Below, piece by piece: positions 8,765 through 20,424 of a DNA stretch of 64,000 bases (positions within the stretch are counted from its first letter, which is position 1; every line of letters starts with the position of its first letter). Under the pieces are notes generated by a model. The model ran no database searches. It was not told the origin of the DNA and saw only the letters and a program-made list of their open reading frames with translations. Source of the stretch: Gilliamella sp. ESL0443 (GTDB taxonomy: Bacteria; Pseudomonadota; Gammaproteobacteria; Enterobacterales; Orbaceae); the NCBI RefSeq assembly GCF_019469165.1, contig NZ_CP048263.1, positions 2,170,001 to 2,234,000 of the forward strand, given 5' to 3'. Both the position numbers and the translations under genes were made by a program.

Positions 8765-11539
8765 TTAATGAGCTTCATCCCAATTATTACCAATACCAAC
8801 ATCCACTTTTAATGGTACTGAGAGTTGATAACAATTTTCCATGATAGATTTAATAGATTTACTATATTCACTAACAAGCTCTTCTTTAACCTCAAATACA
8901 AGTTCATCGTGTACTTGCATTAACATTCTGATATTATCGTTAGGCTGGGTTTTAATCCATTCACTCATCTTGATCATAGCTGTTTTAATAATATCAGCTG
9001 CTGTACCTTGCATTGGCGCATTAATTGCAGCACGCTCAGCACCTCGTTTTTCATTAACTCTAGACGAGCTAATTTTTGGTAAATATAATCGTCTTCCTGA
9101 TAAGGTTTCAACGTAGCCTTGCTCGGATGCTTGTTGACGAATTCTGTCCATATATACTTGTACACCAGGATAACGTTCAAAATAACGATCAATATAGAAT
9201 TTTGCTTCTTTACGAGGAATATTAATTTGTTTAGATAACCCAAAAGCACTCATGCCATAAATTAATCCGAAATTTACAGCTTTAGCTCTTCTTCGCTCTT
9301 CTGCGGTAACTTCTGGCTCTGGTTTACTTAGAATTTCACTCGCTGTCACCCGATGAATGTCTTTATCATGAGCAAAAGCATTTAGCAAACTTTTATCCTG
9401 CGATAAATGCGCCATAATACGTAGCTCAATTTGCGAATAATCAGCTGAAATAATTTTATAACCTTTTGGGGCAATAAACGCTTGGCGAATACGGCGACCT
9501 TCCTCGGTTCGAACAGGAATATTTTGTAAATTAGGGTCGTTTGATGATAATCGTCCTGTTACAGTACCAATTTGGTTATAATTGGTATGAATTCGGTGAT
9601 CAATTGGGCTAATCATCAACGGTAGTTTATCGGTATAAGTATTTTTTAATTTGGCTAACCCTCGGTAATATAAAATTTTACGAGGTAATACATATGTATT
9701 TGCTAATTCATTTAATACTTCTTCACTGGTTGAAGGATCACCTTTAGGCGTTTTTTTGAGCACGGGTAATTGGTGTTTATCAAATAAAATTGCTTGAATT
9801 TGTTTTGGTGAACCCGGATTAAATTTTTCACCCGCAAGGAATTGTAACTCTTCTTCAGTATCCTTTAATATTTTGCTAAGTTCTTTTGAATACGCTTTTA
9901 ATTGTTCAGCATCAACAAGAACCCCTGTTCTTTCCATGTCAGCTAAAATAATTGCTAGCGGCATTTCAATATCTGAAAATAACTTAGTCAGTTTTTCATT
10001 TTTTTCTAGCTGTGGCCATAATTTTTGATGTAATTGAAGAGTAATATCCGCATCTTCTGCTGCATATTGAGTTGTTTTTTCAACATCAATAGTATCAATA
10101 CTTGATTGTTTTCTACCAACTTTAGTTAATTCATCATAAGTAATTGTTTTATATTTCAAATAGCGTTTTGCCATACTATCCATGTCATGTCGTTGAGTGC
10201 TATTTAATACATAGGACTCTAACATGGTGTCATAAGCAATACCCTGCACTTGAATGCCATAGTTCGCCAATACACTGTAGTCAAATTTGGCATTTTGGAC
10301 GATTTTTTTGATTTGAGGATTCTCTAATATTGGTTTTAATTTTGCCAATACATGATTAAGCGGTAACTGCTCTGGAACACCAAGGTATTGATGAGCTAGA
10401 GGAATATAAGCAGCTTGATGTGGAGTAACACTTAGCGATATCCCAACAAGTCTAGCATGGAAATGATCGATATTATCCGTTTCCGTATCAAATGCAAAGG
10501 CTTCGCAACTATTTAATTTTGCAATCCATTCATCTAATTGTGTATCGGTTAAAATACATTGATAATCCTTTTCGTGTACTTCAGTCTCTAGCTCTTCTTG
10601 GTCAATCGAGGACAATCCCCCTTCAATTTCGACATGAATTTGACTTTGCTGATTTAAAAAGTTACCCGTGATTAATTCTTTTTGCCAACGGTGGAAATCA
10701 TAATAAGCAAACAATTCAACTAATTTAGTTGCATCGATATCACCTATAAGCAATTGTTCCGTCGTAAAATCTAATGGAACATCCGTTTTAATTGTCGCCA
10801 ATAAATAACAAAGGTCAGCTTCTTTCTTATGATCAGCCAATTTACTTTTCAATGATTTAGCACCACGAATAGGCAATTTTTGAATTTCATCCAAATGGCT
10901 ATAAATATCATTTAAACTTTCAAAATGCGTTAATAAATTTAGTGCCGTTTTTTCACCAATTCCCGGAACACCAGGAATATTATCAGACGTATCACCTCTT
11001 AGTGCTAAATAATCAATCATTTTTTCTGGTGGAACACCAAATTTTTTCATAACACCTTCTGGGTCAAGAATTGTGTTATTCATGGTATTTATTAGTGTGA
11101 TTTTATCACTGACTAATTGTGCCATGTCTTTGTCACCAGTACTGATTAGTACCTCAAGATTTTCTTTTTCCGCTTGTCTAGCCAATGTGCCTATCACATC
11201 ATCAGCCTCAACACCATCTACACAAAGCAGTGGTAATCCCATCGCTTTTAAAATAGTATGAATTGGTTCGATTTGAGGTCGTAAATTTTCTGGCATTTCT
11301 TCTCGAGTAGCTTTATATTCGCTATAAAGTTCATTACGGAAAGATCCGCCACTTGCATCAAAAACGACAGCAATATGAGTTGGATCATATTGATTTATTA
11401 GACTGCGTATCATATTGACCACACCAAAAATAGCCCCAGTAGGTTCACCTTTGGAATTAGTTAATGGAGGGCATGCAAAAAAAGCACGATAAAGATAAGA
11501 AGAGCCATCAATCAAAATAATTGGCGTATTATTTGGCAT
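8765..11539 (-). CDS. polA: DNA polymerase I
   Basis: 924-residue replication and repair polymerase with all three activities visible. The N-terminal 5'-3' exonuclease (to about residue 290) has 'VDGVEADDVIGTLA' and 'LRGDTSDNIPGVPGIGEKTA'. The 3'-5' proofreading domain keeps D351 and E353 ('AFDTETDN'). The polymerase domain has motif A 'ADYSQIELRIMAHLS', motif B 'RRAKAVNFGLIYGMSAFGL' and motif C 'QVHDELVFEV'. Length and domain order match E. coli Pol I (928). Transcribed alone, divergently from folE; no clear Spot 42 RNA gene is visible downstream. Confidence 0.98.
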   Translation of the reverse strand: MPNNTPIILIDGSSYLYRAFFACPPLTNSKGEPTGAIFGVVNMIRSLINQYDPTHIAVVFDASGGSFRNELYSEYKATREEMPENLRPQIEPIHTILKAMGLPLLCVDGVEADDVIGTLARQAEKENLEVLISTGDKDMAQLVSDKITLINTMNNTILDPEGVMKKFGVPPEKMIDYLALRGDTSDNIPGVPGIGEKTALNLLTHFESLNDIYSHLDEIQKLPIRGAKSLKSKLADHKKEADLCYLLATIKTDVPLDFTTEQLLIGDIDATKLVELFAYYDFHRWQKELITGNFLNQQSQIHVEIEGGLSSIDQEELETEVHEKDYQCILTDTQLDEWIAKLNSCEAFAFDTETDNIDHFHARLVGISLSVTPHQAAYIPLAHQYLGVPEQLPLNHVLAKLKPILENPQIKKIVQNAKFDYSVLANYGIQVQGIAYDTMLESYVLNSTQRHDMDSMAKRYLKYKTITYDELTKVGRKQSSIDTIDVEKTTQYAAEDADITLQLHQKLWPQLEKNEKLTKLFSDIEMPLAIILADMERTGVLVDAEQLKAYSKELSKILKDTEEELQFLAGEKFNPGSPKQIQAILFDKHQLPVLKKTPKGDPSTSEEVLNELANTYVLPRKILYYRGLAKLKNTYTDKLPLMISPIDHRIHTNYNQIGTVTGRLSSNDPNLQNIPVRTEEGRRIRQAFIAPKGYKIISADYSQIELRIMAHLSQDKSLLNAFAHDKDIHRVTASEILSKPEPEVTAEERRRAKAVNFGLIYGMSAFGLSKQINIPRKEAKFYIDRYFERYPGVQVYMDRIRQQASEQGYVETLSGRRLYLPKISSSRVNEKRGAERAAINAPMQGTAADIIKTAMIKMSEWIKTQPNDNIRMLMQVHDELVFEVKEELVSEYSKSIKSIMENCYQLSVPLKVDVGIGNNWDEAH

Positions 11540-11639
11540 TAATAGTTACCCAAATGTTATTTAATACAGTTATTATTAGTATAACCTAATTAGTAACAAT
11601 ATTCTTGTGAGTACCGATAATATAGTGTAAAAATATTCG

Positions 11640-11711
11640 AGATCGCATCGATCTTTAAGTCAAATTGATTAATTAAAAATACTGTATATCCCTATATCAC
11701 TATTATATAAT
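11640..11711 (+). promoter_or_regulatory. folE promoter region with palindrome
   Basis: A TATAAT hexamer at 11706-11711 lies 34 bp before the folE start; no strong -35 is seen at 17 bp. Upstream is a palindrome AGATCG-CAT-CGATCT (11640-11654) that could be an operator or simply a hairpin. The assignment to folE rather than polA rests only on direction. Confidence 0.45.
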
Positions 11712-11744
11712 ACTGATATCTATTTTCGTCTGAGTATCAAATAA

Positions 11745-12401
11745 ATGACAGAATTAAGTCCTGCAGCACAAGAGGTCAAAAAAGCACTAGCAGCTAAAAA
11801 TCTTGAAACCCCATCATGTCGTTTACCTATGGACAATAGCGAAAGGAAAGCAAAAATAGAAGCACATTTTCGAGAAATCATGAAACTTATGGAACTCGAT
11901 TTAAGTGATGATAGTCTTGCTGAAACTCCGCACCGCGTTGCAAAAATGTATGTTGATGAGATCTTTTCCGGACTTAACTATCATAACTTTCCCAAAATCA
12001 CCCTGATTGAAAACAAAATGCAGGTTGATGAAATGATTACCGTTCGTGATATTACTTTAACCAGTGTTTGTGAGCACCATTTTGTGACCATTGACGGTAA
12101 AGCCACCGTTTCTTATATCCCAAAAGATAAAGTGATTGGTTTATCAAAAATCAATCGGATTGTTGAATTCTTTTCCCAGCGCCCGCAAGTGCAAGAAAGA
12201 TTAACCCAACAAATTTTGGTGGCACTACAGACGCTATTAGGAACAGTTAATGTTGCTGTTTCAATTGATGCTACTCACTATTGTGTTAAAGCTCGAGGTA
12301 TTAAAGATTCCAATAGTTTAACTACCACGACCGCATTAGGGGGAGGTTTTAAAACTAATCCAAGCACCCGACAAGAGTTTTTACGCGCATTAAATCATTA
12401 A
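11745..12401 (+). CDS. folE: GTP cyclohydrolase I
   Basis: First step of tetrahydrofolate synthesis: GTP to 7,8-dihydroneopterin triphosphate plus formate. 218 residues, as in the E. coli enzyme (222). The zinc site of the type IA enzyme is complete: C109, H112 in 'SVCEHH' and C180 in 'THYCVKARG'. folP of the same pathway lies elsewhere in the window (52861). A lipoprotein gene follows 16 bp later in the same direction. Confidence 0.97.
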   Translation: MTELSPAAQEVKKALAAKNLETPSCRLPMDNSERKAKIEAHFREIMKLMELDLSDDSLAETPHRVAKMYVDEIFSGLNYHNFPKITLIENKMQVDEMITVRDITLTSVCEHHFVTIDGKATVSYIPKDKVIGLSKINRIVEFFSQRPQVQERLTQQILVALQTLLGTVNVAVSIDATHYCVKARGIKDSNSLTTTTALGGGFKTNPSTRQEFLRALNH

Positions 12402-12417
12402 TAATAAAGGATATTGA

Positions 12418-12915
12418 ATGAAATATTTATCACTCATGTTTATGATACTGTTTATTACAGCCTGTTCTGAACAGGAATCTAATCATAATGATAAATTTAT
12501 TGGTTTTTGGGTTGAAGGTGGTCCGGATTATAAACATACGGCGTCGATCGCCAATCTTGTTGAAATAAGTAAACAAGGAGACAATTACTTTATCAATGAA
12601 AACTACGTTTATGGTAATGGTCAAACCATTGCGATGCGAAAACTCACAAAATCACAAGACAATTTCGACGGACTGGCTTATCCATCAGAAAGAAATTTTG
12701 GTTTAGAAAACAAAGTGACTATGGATGATGATACAAAAATCGGTATATTTAATACCCATTTCTTTCGAATTTCAAAAGAAGAAGCAGAGCACATTAAACG
12801 CGATGTAAAAGAGTGCGAAGAGATAGAAAAAAACCGTTTTTTTATTCCTAATGAGCAACAAGCTGAATATAAAAAACGGGCAAAAGAACTGGCTTATTGT
12901 CGGATTTTTTGGTAA
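12418..12915 (+). CDS. Small putative lipoprotein, function unknown
   Basis: 165 residues beginning with a short signal sequence and lipobox ITAC (Cys16). I do not recognise the family. The mature part is polar, with an N-terminal 'KFIGFWVEGG' that resembles the opening strand of small lipocalin-like or 'DUF' lipoproteins, and a charged C-terminal helix rich in Glu/Lys with Cys near the end ('AYCRIFW'). It starts 16 bp after folE behind AAAGGA, so it is probably co-transcribed with folE, but no functional link to folate is implied. Confidence 0.75.
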   Translation: MKYLSLMFMILFITACSEQESNHNDKFIGFWVEGGPDYKHTASIANLVEISKQGDNYFINENYVYGNGQTIAMRKLTKSQDNFDGLAYPSERNFGLENKVTMDDDTKIGIFNTHFFRISKEEAEHIKRDVKECEEIEKNRFFIPNEQQAEYKKRAKELAYCRIFW

Positions 12916-13025
12916 CAATCCAAATTCACGCCAGTCTAAATTCAGTGGATTTTTGTGACAGTCGTATGGGAATTGATTATTCATCAAAATCCCAAAATCA
13001 AATACAAATCAACTTTATATTACGT

Positions 13026-13052
13026 GCATCTTTAAGAAAGATTGGTATAATT
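13026..13052 (+). promoter_or_regulatory. Extended -10 promoter upstream of ribF
   Basis: TTGGTATAAT ends at 13051: a consensus -10 (13046-13051) with the extended-10 TG. The 27 bp here are identical, except for one base, to 59547-59573 before parE. Start codon of ribF is 46 bp downstream. Confidence 0.65.
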
Positions 13053-13096
13053 CACAGCTATTTTAGTTAAAACATCACAATTAATAGCACGCTTTC

Positions 13097-14035
13097 ATGA
13101 AGATCATTCGCGGTATTGATAATTTAAACAATCAATTTACTCAATGTGTACTTACATTGGGCAACTTTGATGGCGTGCATTTAGGACACCAACAATTAAT
13201 TAACCATTTAATAAAACAAAGTAAAAAATTAAACTTACCAACAGTGGTTATGTTATTTGAGCCTCAACCTTTAGAGTTTTTTTGCAAACAAAATGCTCCC
13301 GCTAGGTTAACGTCTTTTAAAGAAAAAGTGGAATTAATTAAAAAATTGGGTATCGACTATATTATTGCGGTGCCATTTACCCAAACCTTTGCCAATATGT
13401 TAGCCCCAGATTTTATTCAAGATTGGTTGATAAACAAATTACAAGCTAAATATATTGTTATTGGTGATGATTTCCGATTTGGTCGTGAGCGTAAAGGTGA
13501 TATTAATCTTTTACAACAATATACTCATAACAATCAATTTGTAGTTGAGAGTATGCCCACGTTTGTTTGGAATGATTTAAGGATCAGCAGTACGGCTGTT
13601 CGTGAGGCGTTATTTAATAGTGATTTTAAATTGGCTCATTGCCTTTTAGGCCGTAATTATGCCATTGAAGGGAAAGTGGTTCATGGCAATGCGTTAGCCA
13701 GACAATTAGGATTTCCGACAGCCAATATTCATTTAAATCGAAAAAAACCCGCTTTACAAGGCGTCTATTTTGTAAAAGTCAAAAACTGTTGTAGTAATCA
13801 GCATTATCATGGCATTGCCAATATCGGTATAAGACCAACCATTGAAGGCAAAAAGGCTATTTTAGAGGTTAATCTATTTGACTTTTCAGGTGATATTTAT
13901 GGACAATATTTAGACGTTATATTCGTTCATAAGTTACGCGACGAGAAAAAATTTGATTCGCTAACCGATTTAAAACAACAAATTGCACAAGATGTTTGCA
14001 CTGCGAAACAGATCAGTGCAAAATTAACCAATTAA
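13097..14035 (+). CDS. ribF: Bifunctional riboflavin kinase / FAD synthetase
   Basis: Phosphorylates riboflavin to FMN and adenylylates FMN to FAD. 312 residues like E. coli RibF (313). The N-terminal nucleotidyl-transferase domain shows 'LTLGNFDGVHLGHQQLI' and 'VIGDDFRFGRERKGD'; the C-terminal kinase domain shows 'GNALARQLGFPTANI' and 'GIANIGIRPTIEG'. It begins the ribF-ileS-lspA-ispH run conserved in enteric bacteria. No clear Shine-Dalgarno precedes the ATG. Confidence 0.97.
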   Translation: MKIIRGIDNLNNQFTQCVLTLGNFDGVHLGHQQLINHLIKQSKKLNLPTVVMLFEPQPLEFFCKQNAPARLTSFKEKVELIKKLGIDYIIAVPFTQTFANMLAPDFIQDWLINKLQAKYIVIGDDFRFGRERKGDINLLQQYTHNNQFVVESMPTFVWNDLRISSTAVREALFNSDFKLAHCLLGRNYAIEGKVVHGNALARQLGFPTANIHLNRKKPALQGVYFVKVKNCCSNQHYHGIANIGIRPTIEGKKAILEVNLFDFSGDIYGQYLDVIFVHKLRDEKKFDSLTDLKQQIAQDVCTAKQISAKLTN

Positions 14036-14073
14036 AAAGTAGTTTCAACAAAAATTAACTGGAATAAATCAGC

Positions 14074-16881
14074 ATGACAGACTATAAAAACACATTGAAT
14101 TTACCGGAAACCGGATTCCCTATGCGAGGTGATCTTGCTAAACGTGAACCGGCGATGTTGCAAAATTGGTACGATAAAGAACTTTATCGCAAAATCCGTC
14201 AAGGCAAAAAAGGCAAAAAAGCTTTTATTCTGCATGATGGCCCTCCTTATGCAAACGGAAAACTTCATATTGGTCATGCCGTTAATAAAATAATTAAAGA
14301 CATTATTATCAAATCAAAAGGCTTAAGTGGTTATGACTCCCCATATATTCCAGGATGGGATTGTCATGGTTTGCCGATTGAGCAAAAAGTCGAGGAGCAA
14401 GTCGGTAAACCAGGTGTAAAAGTAACACCAGCTGAGTTTCGCCAAATTTGTCGTGATTATGCTGCTTCACAAGTTGAATTACAAAAAGCTGACTTTATTC
14501 GCATGGGTGTGCTTGGGGATTGGCAAAATCCATACCGTACAATGGACTATGATACTGAAGCGAATATTATTCGTGCTTTAGGTAGAGTGATTCAAAATGG
14601 GCATTTAGTCAAAGGTGCTAAACCAGTTTATTGGTGTACAGATTGTATGTCAGCTTTAGCGGAAGCTGAAGTCGAATATTATGATAAATCATCGCCCGCA
14701 ATAGATGTAAAATTCAAAGCCGTAGATAACCAAGCTGTTGCAAGTAAATTTGGTGTTAATACCGACCTAACTATTTATGCCGTGATTTGGACGACAACAC
14801 CTTGGACATTACCTGCCAGCCGAGGTATTGCCTTAAATGCTGAATTTGAGTATCAACTAGTACAAATAAACGATAAAGAATGCTTAATTTTAGCCGCTGA
14901 TCTGGTCGAATCAGTCATGAAACGTGCCGAAATTTCAGAATGGAAAGTACTTGGCAGCTGTAAAGGTGATGCGCTTGAGCTATTACGCTTTAAACATCCT
15001 TTCCTTGAGTTTGATGAACCAATTGTACTTGGTGAACATGTGACAGTTGACGCAGGTACAGGTGCAGTGCACACTGCGCCTGGTCACGGTGTTGAAGACT
15101 TTTTAGTTGGTCAAAAATATGGGCTTGAAGTTGCTAACCCTGTTGGTGGCAATGGCTGTTATTTACCTGGAACAGGCGTTGGTTTAGATGGTTTGTTTGT
15201 TTTCAAAGCCAATAAAGTGGTAGTTGAACTATTAAAAGAACGCAATGCTTTACTACACTTTGAAAATATTGAACATAGCTATCCTTGTTGCTGGCGACAT
15301 AAAACGCCTGTTATCTACCGCGCAACACCACAATGGTTTATCAGTATGGATAAACAAGGTTTACGTGCTCAATCACTAAAAGAGATCAAACAAGTTCGTT
15401 GGATTCCAGATTGGGGACAAGCTCGAATTGAAACTATGGTAGCGAACCGTCCTGATTGGTGTATTTCACGTCAACGCACATGGGGCGTGCCTATGACGCT
15501 ATTTGTGCATAAAGAAACTGAAGAGTTGCATCCAGACACACTACAATTAGTTGAGAAAGTGGCTAAATTGGTTGAACAAAACGGTATTCAAGCATGGTGG
15601 GATGCCGATATTAAAGATTTATTAGGCCCTGATGCTGATGATTATCGTAAAGTGCCCGATACACTAGATGTATGGTTTGATTCAGGCTCAACATTCTACT
15701 CAGTGGTTGGCGTGCGTCCTGAATTTGCAGGACACGAAGCCGATATGTACTTAGAAGGTTCAGATCAGCATCGTGGTTGGTTTATGTCTTCATTAATGCT
15801 ATCAACGGCAATTGATAACAAAGCACCGTATAAACAAGTATTAACTCACGGTTTTGTCGTCGATGGACAAGGACGTAAGATGTCTAAATCACTTGGTAAC
15901 ATTGTGACCCCACAAGAAGTGATGAATAAACTTGGGGCAGATATTTTACGTTTGTGGATTGCATCGACTGATTATTCAGGCGAAATGAGTTATTCAGATG
16001 AAATCATTAAACGTGCAGCCGATAGCTACCGTCGTATTCGTAATACCGCACGCTTCTTACTGGCTAACTTAAATGGTTTCGATCCAGCTAAAGATATGGT
16101 TAAACCAGAAGATATGGTAGTACTTGATCGTTGGGCTGTCAGTATAGCTAAAGAAGCTCAAGAGCAAATCATTCAAGCTTATGAAAACTACGATTTCCAT
16201 AGAGTCGTACAACGTATTATGCAATTTTGCTCAATCGAAATGGGCTCATTCTATTTAGATATTATCAAAGATCGTCAATATACTGCAAAAAGCGATAGTG
16301 TTGCGCGCCATAGTTGTCAAACTGCGTTATATCATATCGCTCAAGCGATGGTTCGTTGGATTGCACCAGTTTTATCATTCACTGCTGATGAAATTTGGCA
16401 ATATCTACCTGCTTCTGAAAAATCTGAATTTGTATTTGAAGATGAATGGTATACCTTGCTATTTACCTTATCAGATAGTGAAACATTAAACAGTGCTTAT
16501 TGGGCTCAAATCTTAGCTATTCGAAGTGAAGTCAATAAAGTTTTAGAACAAGGCCGTAATGATAAAGTTATCGGGGGATCACTTGAAGCAGCGGTAACCC
16601 TTTATGCTAATAGCGAAATAGCAACGGCTCTCGCTAAATTAGAAAACGAATTACGCTTTGTATTACTGACTTCACAAGCGACGGTGAAACCTTTAGAAAA
16701 TGCACCACAACATGCGGTACAAAGTGATATTCAAGGTCTTAAAATTGAACTTGCTAAAGCACAAGGCGATAAATGTCCTCGTTGCTGGCATTTTACAGTT
16801 GATAACAACCCAACCACTCACTTATGTAAACGTTGTGAACAAAACATTCATGGTAATGGTGAAGTTAGACATTTTGCCTAA
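14074..16881 (+). CDS. ileS: Isoleucyl-tRNA synthetase
   Basis: 935-residue class I synthetase charging tRNA-Ile, with editing domain. HIGH motif in '[16 protein letters not shown]' (around residue 58-73), CP1 editing region with '[12 protein letters not shown]' and '[16 protein letters not shown]', KMSKS in '[10 protein letters not shown]', and a C-terminal zinc finger with CPRC and CKRC pairs. This is the bacterial (mupirocin-sensitive type) architecture, matching E. coli IleS (938). It starts 38 bp after ribF. Confidence 0.98.
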   Translation: MTDYKNTLNLPETGFPMRGDLAKREPAMLQNWYDKELYRKIRQGKKGKKAFILHDGPPYANGKLHIGHAVNKIIKDIIIKSKGLSGYDSPYIPGWDCHGLPIEQKVEEQVGKPGVKVTPAEFRQICRDYAASQVELQKADFIRMGVLGDWQNPYRTMDYDTEANIIRALGRVIQNGHLVKGAKPVYWCTDCMSALAEAEVEYYDKSSPAIDVKFKAVDNQAVASKFGVNTDLTIYAVIWTTTPWTLPASRGIALNAEFEYQLVQINDKECLILAADLVESVMKRAEISEWKVLGSCKGDALELLRFKHPFLEFDEPIVLGEHVTVDAGTGAVHTAPGHGVEDFLVGQKYGLEVANPVGGNGCYLPGTGVGLDGLFVFKANKVVVELLKERNALLHFENIEHSYPCCWRHKTPVIYRATPQWFISMDKQGLRAQSLKEIKQVRWIPDWGQARIETMVANRPDWCISRQRTWGVPMTLFVHKETEELHPDTLQLVEKVAKLVEQNGIQAWWDADIKDLLGPDADDYRKVPDTLDVWFDSGSTFYSVVGVRPEFAGHEADMYLEGSDQHRGWFMSSLMLSTAIDNKAPYKQVLTHGFVVDGQGRKMSKSLGNIVTPQEVMNKLGADILRLWIASTDYSGEMSYSDEIIKRAADSYRRIRNTARFLLANLNGFDPAKDMVKPEDMVVLDRWAVSIAKEAQEQIIQAYENYDFHRVVQRIMQFCSIEMGSFYLDIIKDRQYTAKSDSVARHSCQTALYHIAQAMVRWIAPVLSFTADEIWQYLPASEKSEFVFEDEWYTLLFTLSDSETLNSAYWAQILAIRSEVNKVLEQGRNDKVIGGSLEAAVTLYANSEIATALAKLENELRFVLLTSQATVKPLENAPQHAVQSDIQGLKIELAKAQGDKCPRCWHFTVDNNPTTHLCKRCEQNIHGNGEVRHFA

Positions 16882-16937
16882 GTGATATAAAAATAAATAG
16901 GGCTATAAAAATAATTTTATAGCAATTAAGAACACTT

Positions 16938-16959
16938 ACCGCCGACGATTGTCGGCGGT
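16938..16959 (+). promoter_or_regulatory. Hairpin directly upstream of lspA
   Basis: Perfect 9-bp stem ACCGCCGAC / GTCGGCGGT with a GATT tetraloop, ending 9 bp before the lspA ATG. No T-run follows. The only purine-rich ribosome-binding candidate (GGCGGT) is inside the 3' arm, so the hairpin may mask it and reduce lspA translation, or simply process the ileS mRNA. Confidence 0.65.
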
Positions 16960-16968
16960 ATTATAATA

Positions 16969-17448
16969 ATGAGCATAAATTATATGAAAAAAGATAACGG
17001 ACTTCTCTGGTTATTATTTGCGGTTGTAGTTTTTATTATCGATATCGCAAGTAAATTCTGGATTATAAATAATTTTTACTTATTTGAATCTGTAAATCTT
17101 TTACCCTTCTTCTCTATCACCTATGTACATAATATTGGCGCAGCTTTCAGTATTTTTGAAGGTCAACGATGGATACTTGCTGCCGTAGCTTTTGCTGTTA
17201 GTGTCGTAATTGTTTATATGTTATATCGCAGTAACCATAAGCAAAAATTAGAAAATTTTTCATTAGCATTAATTTTAGGTGGTGCATTAGGAAACCTATT
17301 TGACCGTCTTTACCATGGATTTGTTGTCGACTTTCTAGATGTCAATTTTGGTGATTGGCACTACCCAACTTTTAATATTGCTGATTGTGCGATTTGTTTA
17401 GGTATTGGATTTTACATCCTAAGCAATTATGCTAAAAAGACTGACTAA
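16969..17448 (+). CDS. lspA: Lipoprotein signal peptidase II
   Basis: Inner-membrane aspartic protease that cleaves prolipoprotein signal peptides after lipidation. 159 residues with four hydrophobic helices. Catalytic-region motifs are present: 'NIGAAFSIF' and the second Asp-containing motif '[15 protein letters not shown]' with 'FNIADCAI'. A second ATG at 16984 would give MKKDNG and is an alternative start; neither has a strong Shine-Dalgarno. It processes substrates such as YnbE, MetQ and the 12418 lipoprotein. Confidence 0.96.
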   Translation: MSINYMKKDNGLLWLLFAVVVFIIDIASKFWIINNFYLFESVNLLPFFSITYVHNIGAAFSIFEGQRWILAAVAFAVSVVIVYMLYRSNHKQKLENFSLALILGGALGNLFDRLYHGFVVDFLDVNFGDWHYPTFNIADCAICLGIGFYILSNYAKKTD

Positions 17449-17449
17449 T

Positions 17450-19232
<1,783 letters not shown>

Positions 19233-20423
19233 TTGGCAAAATTCTTTAGATTCAAATATATCGTTATCTTTATTGCCACTTTAGTTGTGCTTTATTTAGG
19301 AAAATTAATTTTTTTTCCTTCAGAGCAGGCCGTTAATTATATTACGTCGCCAGTAACGAAAGGAAATGTTGAGAAAACGGTTCTTGCTGATGGCACTATA
19401 AGCGCTTTTAAACAAGTTAGTGTTGGTGCACAAGTTTCTGGACAAATCAAAAAATTGTATGTTGAACTTGGCGATGAAGTTAAGCAGGGAGATATGATAG
19501 CTGAGATTGATGATCTTAAACAAAGTAACGATCTCAAACAATCTGAAGCAAAATTAAACAGCTTGGAAGCTCAGCGTACATCTAAGCAAGCAAAATTAGT
19601 TAACTATCAACTAACTTATGAACGCCAATTAAAACTGGTTAAAAAAGGGGTTGGTGTCCAATCAGATTTAGATTCAGCAAAAGCCGATCTTGATGCAATC
19701 AAAGCTGATATTGCAGCACTTGATGCAGATATTGTTAGCGCTCAAGTGGCGGTTGATACTGCAAAAGTTAATTTAGGTTATACCAAAATACGCTCACCAA
19801 TTGATGGTGTTATTGTTGCCATTCCTGTCGACCAAGGGCAAACGGTAAACTCGGTACAAAGTGCTCCGACTATCGTTAAAGTCGCTCAATTAGATAAAAT
19901 GACCATTGAAGCACAAATTTCGGAAGCCGATGTTATTGGTGTTAAAAAAGGTATGCCCGTTTATTTCACTATATTAGGACAACCAAACAAGCGGTTTGAG
20001 GGATTAACATTAAGATCGATTGAGCCTGCACCTGACTCAATTAATACTGAAAACTCTACGTTAAGCGCATCATCTACCACCAAAAGTGCAATTTACTACA
20101 ATGGTTTATTTGATGTTGATAATCCTGATCATCTTTTACGTATTTCAATGACAGCTCAAGTATATATTGTGTTAGCTGAAGCGAAAAATGTACTGACTAT
20201 TCCATCCCAAGCTGTTCAAAAAAATTTAGCAGATAATAAAGCGATTATTTATCTACTTGATCAACATAATAATGTTGAAGAACGAGAAGTCAGTCTAGGT
20301 ATCAATAATAATATCAATGTGGAAATCAAATCGGGACTTAAAGAAGGTGAAGTCGTCATTATTGGTAGTAACAATGGCGCATTATTTAATCCTAATGGAC
20401 GCACGCCGAGGATAAGATTTTGA
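19233..20423 (+). CDS. macA: MacA-type periplasmic adaptor of an ABC efflux pump
   Basis: 396-residue membrane-fusion protein with one N-terminal transmembrane anchor (residues 8-26). Barrel-sandwich half '[40 protein letters not shown]', written here in pieces GTISAF and GDEVKQGD, precedes a coiled-coil hairpin (about 85-180) and the second half '[13 protein letters not shown]'. It bridges MacB to an outer-membrane channel (TolC type, not in window). Start is TTG at 19233: AGGA lies 7 nt upstream and the ATG at 19225 is out of frame. macB follows after 1 bp. Confidence 0.93.
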   Translation: MAKFFRFKYIVIFIATLVVLYLGKLIFFPSEQAVNYITSPVTKGNVEKTVLADGTISAFKQVSVGAQVSGQIKKLYVELGDEVKQGDMIAEIDDLKQSNDLKQSEAKLNSLEAQRTSKQAKLVNYQLTYERQLKLVKKGVGVQSDLDSAKADLDAIKADIAALDADIVSAQVAVDTAKVNLGYTKIRSPIDGVIVAIPVDQGQTVNSVQSAPTIVKVAQLDKMTIEAQISEADVIGVKKGMPVYFTILGQPNKRFEGLTLRSIEPAPDSINTENSTLSASSTTKSAIYYNGLFDVDNPDHLLRISMTAQVYIVLAEAKNVLTIPSQAVQKNLADNKAIIYLLDQHNNVEEREVSLGINNNINVEIKSGLKEGEVVIIGSNNGALFNPNGRTPRIRF

Positions 20424-20424
20424 T

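Noticed and set aside
11612-11625. 14-bp word TACCGATAATATAG shared with 45937-45950
   Set aside because: Short and AT-rich; a match of this length is expected by chance in 64 kb.
17429-17449. Earlier start of ispH
   Set aside because: It lies inside lspA; the conserved N-terminus begins at ATG 17450.
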